Source of the DNA: Falsiroseomonas sp051433195
Lineage (GTDB): Bacteria > Pseudomonadota > Alphaproteobacteria > Acetobacterales > Acetobacteraceae
Direction: 5' to 3'
Length of the DNA: 64,000 nucleotides
Assembly: GCF_051433195.1 (NCBI RefSeq)
Contig: NZ_JBHMFT010000016.1
Coordinates: 70,715-134,714, forward strand
Shown in pieces: positions 1 through 7,364 of the stretch. The position numbers and the translations under genes are program-made. The notes beneath the pieces are model-generated. The model saw only the letters and a list, made by a program, of their open reading frames with translations. It did no database searches and had not been told where the DNA came from. Positions within the stretch are counted from its first letter, which is position 1; each line of letters begins with the position of its first letter.

Positions 1-798
1 ACCCACCTGTTCGCCGAATTCGCGACCTGCGCGGTGATCCTGCTTGCGGTCTACTGGCTGCTGGATACGCTGGCCTGGAACCGGGAGAAGCCGGTGCCGC
101 CGGTGATCGCCAAGGAGGCGGTCGGCATCGAGGGTTGGCTGAATGTCTGGCTGGTGCTGGCCATCGTCGCCGTCGTCATCGGCATGGGCTACGTCAAGCT
201 CGGCAGCATGAACGTGCTGGGCCAGGTGATGGAGGTGGAGCGGGTGGTCGGCATCGGCCTGTTCCTCGCCATCACCGGCCTCTCCGTCGCCTTCACCACG
301 CCGGCGCTGCGGGAGGCGAACGGGTTTGCCTGGGGCGCGATCCTGGAAGTCGCCAAACTGTTCGCGGCGATCTTCGTCTGCATGGCCCCGGTGCTGGCCA
401 TCCTGCGGGCCGGCAGCCAGGGCGCGGCGGCGGGGCTGGTGGCACTGACCTCCGGCCCGGATGGGGCGCCGATTCCCTGGGTGTACTTCTGGATGAGCGG
501 GGTGCTGTCCAGCTTCCTCGACAATGCGCCGACCTACATCGTGTTCTTCGAATTGGCCGGCGGCGACCCGGTGACGCTGATGGGGCAGGGGGCGCTGACG
601 CTGGCGGCGATATCCTGCGGCGCGGTGTTCATGGGGGCCAATTCCTACATCGGCAACGCGCCGAACTTCATGGTGAAGGCCATCGTCGAGGAGAACGGCG
701 TCCGCATGCCGTCCTTCTTCGCCTATTGCGCTTGGGCGGTGGTGTTCCTGGTGCCGCTGTTCGTGCTGATCACCTTCATCTTCTTCCGGACGCCCTGA
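1..798 (+). CDS. Sodium:proton antiporter, ArsB/NhaD-type (5' partial)
   Basis: The frame is open from base 1, so the start lies upstream of the window; the GTG at 34 is an internal codon. About 265 residues are visible, with roughly six hydrophobic segments. Two related Asn-rich re-entrant motifs, SFLDNAPTYIVFF and NSYIGNAPNFMVKAI, are typical of the C-terminal half of ion-transporter-superfamily antiporters (citrate/NhaD type). The likely role is cation/proton exchange in the inner membrane; the actual substrate cannot be read from the sequence. The stop overlaps the start of the next gene (TGATG), which suggests translational coupling with the deaminase. The family assignment is firm; ion specificity is inference. 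Confidence 0.8.
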   Translation, partial: THLFAEFATCAVILLAVYWLLDTLAWNREKPVPPVIAKEAVGIEGWLNVWLVLAIVAVVIGMGYVKLGSMNVLGQVMEVERVVGIGLFLAITGLSVAFTTPALREANGFAWGAILEVAKLFAAIFVCMAPVLAILRAGSQGAAAGLVALTSGPDGAPIPWVYFWMSGVLSSFLDNAPTYIVFFELAGGDPVTLMGQGALTLAAISCGAVFMGANSYIGNAPNFMVKAIVEENGVRMPSFFAYCAWAVVFLVPLFVLITFIFFRTP

Positions 799-1238
799 TG
801 GACGACGCCGGCTTCATGGCGCTGGCCCTGGCGCAGGCGCGGACGGGCTTCGAGGAAGGCGGCGTGCCGGTGGGTGCCGTGCTGGTGGGGGTGGAGGGGC
901 GGCTGCTCGGCGCCGGGCGGAACCGGCGGGTGCAGCAGGGCGACCCGATCGCGCATGGCGAGATGGACTGCCTGCGCCAGGTCGGACGCCGCCCCGGCTA
1001 TGCCGGCACCACGCTCTACACCACCCTGACGCCTTGCATGATGTGCGCCGGCACCATCGTGCAGTTCGGCATTTCCCGGGTTGTCATCGGTGAGAACCGC
1101 AGCTTCGCCGGCAACGAGGATTTCCTTCGGGATCGCGGCGTGCAGGTGACGGTGCTGGATGATCCGGCCTGCGTCGCCCTCATGCAGCGCTTCCAGGCCG
1201 AGCGGCCGGAGGTCTGGGCGGAGGATATTGGCGCGTAG
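798..1238 (+). CDS. Cytosine deaminase (yeast Fcy1-like zinc deaminase)
   Basis: A 146-residue zinc-dependent deaminase. The zinc site is visible as HGE (His and catalytic Glu near residue 54) and PCMMC (two Cys near residue 80). The C-terminal motif ERPEVWAEDIGA closely resembles the end of fungal cytosine deaminase, so cytosine to uracil conversion (pyrimidine salvage) is a better guess than tRNA adenosine deamination, which in TadA lacks this tail. The ATG at 798 overlaps the stop of the antiporter gene. Bacterial homologues are often annotated only as nucleoside deaminase, so the substrate should be treated as probable. Confidence 0.85.
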   Translation: MDDAGFMALALAQARTGFEEGGVPVGAVLVGVEGRLLGAGRNRRVQQGDPIAHGEMDCLRQVGRRPGYAGTTLYTTLTPCMMCAGTIVQFGISRVVIGENRSFAGNEDFLRDRGVQVTVLDDPACVALMQRFQAERPEVWAEDIGA

Positions 1239-1297
1239 ATTCGGCAGGCGACGCGACAAAGCTACTGAGGGCCAATCCTGCCGTACGGAGGCAGAAA

Positions 1298-1873
1298 ATG
1301 ATGGCATGGAACCGGCTTCTCGAGCTGCTCGCTTTCCCGGCTCGCGTCGTGAGCACTATCCTTCGACTTCCGTCCGGTGTCCGGATTGGGCTGCACAGGA
1401 TTGTTCGGCGCAGCGATACCTACGATGACTTCATGAGCCGCGAGATCAGGTTGAAGGATGACGAGAAGACAAAGGTTCTTTATGACCGCCTCTATGCTGA
1501 CCTTTCGATCCTGGACACCAAGGGCGGGGCGCTGCTTCAGTTCATCTCCCTGATTGTCACCGTCTTCTCCCTGATCCTCAGCCCCTCGATCGGGCAGACC
1601 GGCCGGGTCAGTATTCCCGAGGGTCTGCTGGAGCGGCCCTATACGCAGCTTTTCCTCGTCGTCGGCGCCGCCTTTGCATACGCGTCCGCCGCCGCCGCCT
1701 TCGTGGTGATCTGGGTCCGCTGGGCGAGTAGCGACGACGCCCCGGAGAGGCGGGCGCGCCACATCTTCAGGGTTCGCAAGGTGCGGACCCGGGCCTATCG
1801 CTGGGCCTGCCGTCTTTCCCTGGCCAGCCTTTCGTGCCTGGTCGTGCACCTGGCACTGGCCAACCTGCCGTGA
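1298..1873 (+). CDS. Membrane protein of unknown function, weakly Pycsar-effector-like
   Basis: A 191-residue protein with a clear ribosome binding site (GGAGG at 1287-1291, six bases before the ATG). A basic N-terminal third is followed by the stretch YDRLYADLSILDTKGGALL and three predicted membrane helices (about residues 78-100, 114-142 and 168-190). The pattern of a short LDTKxxxLL helix leading into a membrane pair recalls the transmembrane effector domain of Pycsar cyclic-nucleotide defence systems (DUF5706-like). However, no pyrimidine cyclase lies beside it and the likeness is by eye only. Function unknown. Confidence 0.55.
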   Translation: MMAWNRLLELLAFPARVVSTILRLPSGVRIGLHRIVRRSDTYDDFMSREIRLKDDEKTKVLYDRLYADLSILDTKGGALLQFISLIVTVFSLILSPSIGQTGRVSIPEGLLERPYTQLFLVVGAAFAYASAAAAFVVIWVRWASSDDAPERRARHIFRVRKVRTRAYRWACRLSLASLSCLVVHLALANLP

Positions 1874-1988
1874 GCGTTTGGGGGGCCCGGGTGCCGCGAA
1901 GTCGCACCCATCGGGTGCCCTTCCCCACATGGTCCGGTGCTCTATACCTGGCGCAGCAATGCGGCCGACCTCCATCCGGAGCCAAGAC

Positions 1989-2906
1989 ATGCCCTATGTG
2001 ATCGCCGACGACCTGCCCGACGCCCCCGCGGGCCAGCGCTTCCGCGCCCTGCTGGACCGGCCGCAGATCCTGCAGATGCCCGGCGCGCATCTCGGCATCG
2101 CCGCGCTGCTGGCGAAGGAGGCGGGGTTCGAGGCGCTGTACATGTCGGGCGCCGCCATGTCCGCCACCATGGGCCTGCCCGACCTCGGCATGATCACGGT
2201 GGATGACGTGGCCTTCCACATCCGCCAGGTCGCCCGCGCCGCCTCCCTGCCCATCCTGGTCGATGGCGACACCGGGTACGGGGAGGCGCTGAACGTTATG
2301 CACATGGTCCGGACCTTCGAGGAAGCCGGCGCCGCCGCCGTGCACCTGGAGGACCAGCTGCTGCCGAAGAAGTGCGGCCACCTGAACGACAAGAAGCTGG
2401 CCGATGCGCGCGACATGGCCGCCAAGGTCGCGGCTGCCCGCAAGGCTCGCAAGCACCTGTACATCATCGCCCGCACGGATGCCGTGGCCAGCGAGGGCAT
2501 GGATGCGGCGGTCGACCGGGCGCAGCTGTACCTGGACGCCGGCGCCGACGCGATCTTCCCCGAGGCGCTGGTAACCCGCGACATGTTCGCCGAATTCGCC
2601 CGCCGCATGCCGGGCGTGAAGCTGCTGGCGAACATGACGGAGTTCGGCCGCACGCCGTTCTTCACGGCGCAGGAATTCCAGGACCTCGGCTACGCCATGG
2701 TGATCTGGCCGGTCAGCCACCTGCGGGTCGCGGCACGGGCGATGGAGGAACTCTACGCCGCCATCAACCGCGACGGTGGCACGATGAAGATGCTGGACCG
2801 CATGCAGACCCGGGCGCAGCTCTACGCCACGATCAAGTACCATGAGTACGAGGCGCTGGATTCCAGCCTGATCCAGACCGTCATCCCGGACGGCATGCCG
2901 CAATAG
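1989..2906 (+). CDS. Isocitrate lyase/PEP mutase family enzyme, methylisocitrate lyase-like
   Basis: A 305-residue TIM-barrel enzyme. The Mg-binding region DGDTGYGEALNV, the acidic HLEDQ and the active-site loop PKKCGHLNDKK with its catalytic Cys are all present. The KKCGH loop points to a C-C lyase (2-methylisocitrate or isocitrate cleavage) more than to phosphonopyruvate chemistry. The ATG at 1989 was chosen because homology begins there (MPYVIADD); an in-frame ATG at 1962 is possible. No methylcitrate-cycle genes (prpC, prpD) are adjacent, so the physiological substrate is uncertain. Confidence 0.8.
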   Translation: MPYVIADDLPDAPAGQRFRALLDRPQILQMPGAHLGIAALLAKEAGFEALYMSGAAMSATMGLPDLGMITVDDVAFHIRQVARAASLPILVDGDTGYGEALNVMHMVRTFEEAGAAAVHLEDQLLPKKCGHLNDKKLADARDMAAKVAAARKARKHLYIIARTDAVASEGMDAAVDRAQLYLDAGADAIFPEALVTRDMFAEFARRMPGVKLLANMTEFGRTPFFTAQEFQDLGYAMVIWPVSHLRVAARAMEELYAAINRDGGTMKMLDRMQTRAQLYATIKYHEYEALDSSLIQTVIPDGMPQ

Positions 2907-2921
2907 CCTTGGACGGACGGC

Positions 2922-3620
2922 TCAGGCGGCGAACCAGGCCGGGATCTCCGCCATGCTGCTGAACAGGATGTCCGGCTGCGCCGCCGCCAGGGCGGAGGGC
3001 ACGGCGTAGCCCCAGGCGACCGCGCCGGCCTGCACGCCGGCGCTGCGGGCCGCGGCGATGTCGCGCAGCTCGTCGCCGATCGCCATCGCCTCCGCCGGCA
3101 GTCGCCCGCTGCGGCGCAGCACCTGGCGGAAGCGGGAAGCCTTGCCGAACAGGGTGGCGTCGCAGGCCCAATGGGTGAAGCCCGCGGCGGCCTCGCCCAG
3201 GGCCCGGCGGGCATTCGCCTCGCTGTTGGAGGACACCAGCGCCAGCGTCACCCCCGCCAGCCGCAGCCGCTCCAGCATGGCGCCGGCGCCGGGGAACAGC
3301 GGCGGCGGCGGGGCGGCGGTGGCCAGCGCCTTCACATGGGCGGCGATGCGCGGCAGCTTCCATAGCGGAACATGCAGCGCGCGCAGGATGGCCCGCGCAT
3401 CGCGGTCGCGCAGCGATTCGGCCTCCGCCTGGTCGATGCGGCGGAAGCCGAATCGGCGCGCGGCATCGTCCAGCGCCTCGAACATCAGGGCGCGGCTGTC
3501 GGCCAGCGTGCCATCCAGGTCGAACACCGCCAGGCGCGGTGGTGGCAGCGCGCCCCTTGGGCCCTCCCTGGAAAATGCCTGCAGCGGCAACCTCGGGGTC
3601 GGCCCGATCCGGCTCAACAT
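2922..3620 (-). CDS. HAD-superfamily hydrolase, phosphoglycolate phosphatase-like
   Basis: A 232-residue HAD phosphatase. Motif I is FDLDGTLADS (nucleophile Asp about 34, acid Asp 36), motif II is LVSSNS, motif III is the Lys in LFGKASRF and motif IV is GDELRDI. The helical cap between motifs I and II is of the phosphoglycolate phosphatase/beta-phosphoglucomutase type. The substrate cannot be told from the motifs. It converges on the PEP-mutase family gene with 15 bp between stops. The first 28 residues precede the conserved core and the true start may lie further in. Confidence 0.8.
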   Translation of the reverse strand: MLSRIGPTPRLPLQAFSREGPRGALPPPRLAVFDLDGTLADSRALMFEALDDAARRFGFRRIDQAEAESLRDRDARAILRALHVPLWKLPRIAAHVKALATAAPPPPLFPGAGAMLERLRLAGVTLALVSSNSEANARRALGEAAAGFTHWACDATLFGKASRFRQVLRRSGRLPAEAMAIGDELRDIAAARSAGVQAGAVAWGYAVPSALAAAQPDILFSSMAEIPAWFAA

Positions 3621-3732
3621 GCGGCGTCTCTGTCGCGGGGCTGGCGCGGCGGGGGGGTCACATGCGGGCCTTGGGCGGTTGCGGGATCAGGACAACGCCA
3701 GCGGAGGGGGCGCCGTCAAGCCATCACATCGC

Positions 3733-4145
3733 TCACCCACGCGGTTCCGGCTTGAATCTGCTGAGCAGGTAGAGGGTCAGCACGCCGAAAAGGCGGATCA
3801 CCACCGCCACGTCATGGGCGGTGACCGCGACGGCGACCCCGATGGCCCAGAGCGAGGCGGCCGTTGCGGTGCCGTGCACCTGGCCGCCATCCTTCAGGAT
3901 GGCGCCGCCGCCGACGAAGCCCATGCCGGTTATGACGCCCTCGATGATCCGCGCCGCGGCCTCGGGCTGCCCGGCGGTCAGGCTCTCCGTCGCCTGGACG
4001 AAGCCGCAGGAGGCCACGGCGACGAGGGAAAGGTGCGCAGTCCGGCGCTGCGATCCTTCCTTTCCCGGTTCCAGCCGATCAGGAAGGCGAGGGCGTATGC
4101 GATGGCCAGGTCGCGCAGATGCGGCAGCAGGCTGAGCTGGCGCAC
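3733..4145 (-). pseudogene. mgtC: MgtC/SapB family membrane protein, split by a frameshift
   Basis: Two adjacent reading frames on the minus strand together make one MgtC-type protein. The upstream part reads LPHLRDLAIAYALAFLIGWNRE and ends ...SAGLRTFP; the downstream part continues VASCGFVQATE and includes GVITGMGFVGGGAI, an MgtC hallmark. The join needs one extra C in the short C run at about 4026-4028, so a single-base deletion has occurred or the assembly is wrong there. No in-frame ATG exists; a GTG at 4143-4145 is a possible start. The longer frame upstream runs through tRNA-Asn and is not real coding sequence. MgtC proteins are linked to Mg limitation and acid stress. Confidence 0.65.
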
Positions 4146-4219
4146 GCTGGGCAGCAGGTCGGCGAGGTCCGTGCGCCGCAGAACGCGCTGGAACGCCGGT
4201 GGTTCTGTCGGGGGAAGGT

Positions 4220-4294
4220 TGGCTCCGGCGGTAGGATTCGAACCTACGACCAACGGATTAACAGTCCGCTGCGCTACCGCTGCGCCACGCCGGA
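4220..4294 (-). tRNA. tRNA-Asn(GTT)
   Basis: On the minus strand a full cloverleaf can be drawn. The acceptor TCCGGCG pairs with CGCCGGA, the T-arm contains GTTCGAATC and the anticodon loop ACTGTTAATC has anticodon GTT. The discriminator is G and CCA is encoded (complement at 4220-4222). Confidence 0.95.
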
Positions 4295-4365
4295 TCAGCC
4301 AAGGTGCCGGGCTATAGCGACCGCCCGGCCCGGGGTAAAGCCCCCAAGCGAGGAGGGGGTCGGAA

Positions 4366-4436
4366 AGGCCGCGGCCGGAATCGAACCGGCATATACGGAT
4401 TTGCAGTCCGCTGCATCACCACTCTGCCACGCGGCC
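4366..4436 (-). tRNA. tRNA-Cys(GCA)
   Basis: A minus-strand cloverleaf with acceptor GGCCGCG pairing with CGCGGCC, T-loop GTTCGATTC, anticodon loop ACTGCAAATC (GCA) and U discriminator, as expected for tRNA-Cys. CCA is not encoded. It lies 71 bp from tRNA-Asn on the same strand, so the two may be co-transcribed. Confidence 0.95.
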
Positions 4437-4548
4437 GTGACACGATGGCGCCTCTATCCGGCAGGGCGCGTCGCTGGTCAAGGCACACGCGATCCGAGGC
4501 GCGGAACTGCGACTTGGCCGGCGCGCGGGCCGCCCGTATAAGCGCGCC

Positions 4549-5259
4549 ATGGACAAGGCAGCGACGATGGACCTGGATCGCGCGACAGGCGCAAGGCCGG
4601 ATATGGCGGCAGCGCGCCGCTTCATGGTCGATGGCCAGTTGCGGCCGAACAAGGTCACGGACCCGCTGCTGCTGGCCGCCATGGGCGACCTGCCGCGGGA
4701 GCGCTTCCTGCCGCCCGGCCTCGCCGCGCGCGCCTATGCCGACGAGGATGTGCGCCTGCCCGGCGGCCGCGCCCTGATCGAGCCGATGGTCATCGCCCGC
4801 CTGCTGCAATTGTTGCGGCTGCGGGAGGGGGATCGGATGCTGGTGCTCGGCGCCGGCACGGGCTACGCGGCGGCGGTCGCGGTGCGCTGCGGCGCGCGCG
4901 TTACCGCCGTCGAATCCGATCCGGCGCTGTTCGGCCATGCCCGCGATGCGGTCACCGGCCTGCTGCCGGCCGGCGTGCTGCGCCTGGTCCAGGCCGACCC
5001 GTCGCTCGGCCATGCGCCCGGCGCACCCTATGACGCCATTCTGATCGAGGGCGAAATTCCCGAAATTCCGGCGGCGATCGCCGAGCAACTGGCGGAAGGC
5101 GGCCGCCTGGCGACGGTCCTGGCGGCGGCGGAACGCGGCCTGTCCTCCCGCGCCGTGCTGGGATTGCAGCAGGGCGGCAGCTTCAGCGTGACGGATGCCT
5201 TCGATTGCGCCACCCTGCCGCTGCCTCAGTTCCAACCGGCGCCGGGCTTCGCCTTCTGA
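4549..5259 (+). CDS. pcm: Protein-L-isoaspartate O-methyltransferase family protein
   Basis: A 236-residue class I SAM-dependent methyltransferase. The SAM-binding motif LVLGAGTGY is at about residues 98-106 with the acidic VTAVESDP after it. The N-terminal region (FMVDGQLRPNKVTDP, LPRERFLPP) is that of isoaspartate methyltransferases. The usual GQTISQP substrate motif is replaced by GRALIEP, as in the divergent members that precede tolC in alphaproteobacteria, so classic isoaspartate repair activity is not certain. It sits 70 bp upstream of tolC and probably shares its transcript. Confidence 0.8.
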   Translation: MDKAATMDLDRATGARPDMAAARRFMVDGQLRPNKVTDPLLLAAMGDLPRERFLPPGLAARAYADEDVRLPGGRALIEPMVIARLLQLLRLREGDRMLVLGAGTGYAAAVAVRCGARVTAVESDPALFGHARDAVTGLLPAGVLRLVQADPSLGHAPGAPYDAILIEGEIPEIPAAIAEQLAEGGRLATVLAAAERGLSSRAVLGLQQGGSFSVTDAFDCATLPLPQFQPAPGFAF

Positions 5260-5329
5260 AGCCCAGGTCAGGCCGGCGTGCCCTTCGTCTCCCCCGCCCC
5301 GCGGCGTGGGCATCTGGAGTTTCGACGCG

Positions 5330-6706
5330 ATGATGTCCTCCCGTTCCGCCCTCGCCCTGATGCTGCTGGCCTCTCCGGCCGCCATCATCGCACCCGCCGC
5401 GGCGCAGCCGTTGCAGGAAGCGCTGGCGTTGGCCTACGCCAACAACCCCACCCTGCAGGCGGCGCGCGCCGAACTGCGTGCCGTCGATGAAGGCGTGCCA
5501 CAGGCGCTGTCGGGATGGCGGCCCACGGTGCAGGTCACCGGCAGCTACGGCACCGCGACCGGCCGCGCCACCGCAAGCGGCGCCAGCCGCAACGTTGACC
5601 GCGACCCGGCCGCCATCCAGGCCGGCGTGACGCAGCCGCTGTACCGCGGTGGTCGCACGGTCGCGCAGACGCGGCGGGCCGAGAACCTGGTGCTGGCGCA
5701 GCGCGCCCGGCTGATCGCGACCGAACAGCAGGTGCTGGGGGATACCGTGAATGCCTATGTCGCGGTGATCCGCGACCAGGAGGAGGTCCGCCTCAACATC
5801 AACAACGAGCAGGTGCTGAACCGCCAGCTCAGCGCCACCAACGAACGGTTTCGCGTCGGCGAGATCACCCGCACGGACGTGGCGCAGGCGGAAAGCCGGC
5901 TGGCCGGCACCCGCGCCGCCCGCGCCGACGCCGAGGGCCGCCTGCAGCAGTCCCGCGCCACCTTCACCCGCCTGGTCGGCCAGCCGCCGCAGCGCCTGGT
6001 CGCGCCGCAGCCGCTGCGCGCGCCGGTGGCGAACGCCGCCGAGGCCGGCGCCGTGGCCAGCCGCAACAACCCGGCCGTGGTCGCCGCCCTGTTCGGCGAG
6101 GCGGCAGCGCGGGACCTGGTGGACGTGAACTTCGGCACGCTGCTGCCGCAGGTCAGCCTGAACGGCACCACCTTCCGCAACGACAACAGCCAGGCCCCGG
6201 ACAGCCGCGCCACCGGCAGCCAGCTGACGGCGAACCTCACCGTGCCGCTCTACCAGGGCGGTTCCGAGTATTCGCAGGTGCGCGAGGCGCGGCAGCGGGC
6301 CCAGCAGGCGCGGCAGGTGGTGGCGGACCAGCGCCGCGCGGCCTCGCAGCAGGCCACCTCGGCGTGGGAGACGCTGAATGCGGCGCGTGCGCAGGTGGAC
6401 AGCGTGCGCGCGCAGATTCGCGCCGCCGAGATCGCGCTGGACGGCGTGCAGCGGGAAGCCATCGTCGGCAGCCGTACCACGCTGGATGTGCTGAACGCGG
6501 AACAGGAACTGCTGAATGCCCGCGTCAGCCTGGTTCGTGCGCTGGCGAATGTGATCACCGCCTCGCACGCGCTGGCGGCCTCCGTCGGCCGCCTGACGGC
6601 GCAGGATCTCGGGCTGCCGGTGCAGATGTATGACATGGAGGCGTATTATCGCCAGGTGCGGAACCGCTGGGTCGGCCTTGGCGACTATGCCGAGCAGGGG
6701 CGCTAA
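5330..6706 (+). CDS. tolC: TolC-family outer membrane efflux protein
   Basis: A 458-residue protein. A signal peptide of about 25 residues ends near APAAAQ. It is followed by two copies of the outer-membrane efflux repeat, starting ALALAYANNPTLQAAR and, in the second half, VASRNNPAVVAALFGEA. Long Gln- and Ala-rich alpha-helical stretches fit the periplasmic barrel. It should form the outer-membrane exit duct for type I secretion or RND pumps. The ATG at 5330 (ATGATG) places the signal peptide at the N-terminus. No inner-membrane partner is adjacent. The order pcm-tolC-popZ-valS is common in this class. Confidence 0.92.
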   Translation: MMSSRSALALMLLASPAAIIAPAAAQPLQEALALAYANNPTLQAARAELRAVDEGVPQALSGWRPTVQVTGSYGTATGRATASGASRNVDRDPAAIQAGVTQPLYRGGRTVAQTRRAENLVLAQRARLIATEQQVLGDTVNAYVAVIRDQEEVRLNINNEQVLNRQLSATNERFRVGEITRTDVAQAESRLAGTRAARADAEGRLQQSRATFTRLVGQPPQRLVAPQPLRAPVANAAEAGAVASRNNPAVVAALFGEAAARDLVDVNFGTLLPQVSLNGTTFRNDNSQAPDSRATGSQLTANLTVPLYQGGSEYSQVREARQRAQQARQVVADQRRAASQQATSAWETLNAARAQVDSVRAQIRAAEIALDGVQREAIVGSRTTLDVLNAEQELLNARVSLVRALANVITASHALAASVGRLTAQDLGLPVQMYDMEAYYRQVRNRWVGLGDYAEQGR

Positions 6707-6709
6707 CGG

Positions 6710-7300
6710 ATGAGTGGTGCGGGCAAGGGGCCTGGAGGTGGTGGTCCCGGTGGCGGGACGGGCGGGGGAAACGACCCGGCGATGGACGATATCCTCGCCT
6801 CCATCCGTCGCATCCTGAACGAGGACGAGGCGCAGGACACGTCGTCACCGGCCGCCAAGGGTGATGCGCCGGAGGATGAGCCGCTGGACCTGACCGAGGC
6901 GATGCTGGTCGGCCCGCCCGTTCCGGAGACGGTGGCTAGGCCGGAGCCGGCCGCGCCCGTTCTGCCGCCGCCCCGTGCCGCCACGCATGCACACGAACCG
7001 ACGCCTGAACCGCCCGCGCCGGAACCACCCATGACGGTCGCCAACGTGATGACCGCGGCGGAGGGGCTGATCGCGCCCGCCGTCGCGGCCGCCACCACGC
7101 AGACCCTGGCCACGCTGCTGCGCAGCGTCGCCAACGAACGTTCTGCCACGGTGCACCGCGGCGGACCGTCGATCGAGGATGTGGTGCGGGAGGAAATCCG
7201 GCCGCTGCTGAAGGAATGGCTGGACCAGCACCTGCCGCCGCTGGTCGAGCGCCTGGTGCGGGTAGAGATCGAGCGGGTGATCGGGCGCGCCCAGGGCTAG
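6710..7300 (+). CDS. popZ: PopZ-like polar organizing protein (DUF2497)
   Basis: A 196-residue protein starting 3 bp after tolC. It has the layout known for PopZ. A short N-terminal helix (DPAMDDILASIRRIL) binds partner proteins, a Pro/Glu-rich acidic linker (about residues 45-105) follows, and a C-terminal oligomerisation helix pair (REEIRPLLKEWLDQHLPPL, LVRVEIERVIGRA) ends the protein. In Caulobacter, PopZ forms a polar microdomain that anchors the chromosome origin through ParB. The linker is rich in Pro and Ala, as in other high-GC members. The family call is strong; the polar role here is inferred from it. Confidence 0.85.
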   Translation: MSGAGKGPGGGGPGGGTGGGNDPAMDDILASIRRILNEDEAQDTSSPAAKGDAPEDEPLDLTEAMLVGPPVPETVARPEPAAPVLPPPRAATHAHEPTPEPPAPEPPMTVANVMTAAEGLIAPAVAAATTQTLATLLRSVANERSATVHRGGPSIEDVVREEIRPLLKEWLDQHLPPLVERLVRVEIERVIGRAQG

Positions 7301-7364
7301 GCGCAGGGCTGACGCCCGGACCCGCCCCTTGACGGCAGCCCTTCCGCGGGGAAGGGATGCCGCC

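Noticed and set aside
135..797. Long open frame overlapping the antiporter, running into the deaminase
   Set aside because: The antiporter frame encodes a clear membrane family over the same bases; this frame is Arg/Gly-rich shadow sequence until the deaminase start at 798.
3978..4253. Minus-strand frame beginning inside tRNA-Asn
   Set aside because: Its first residues (VVGSNPTAG) are translation of tRNA sequence. Only the later part belongs to the mgtC relic.
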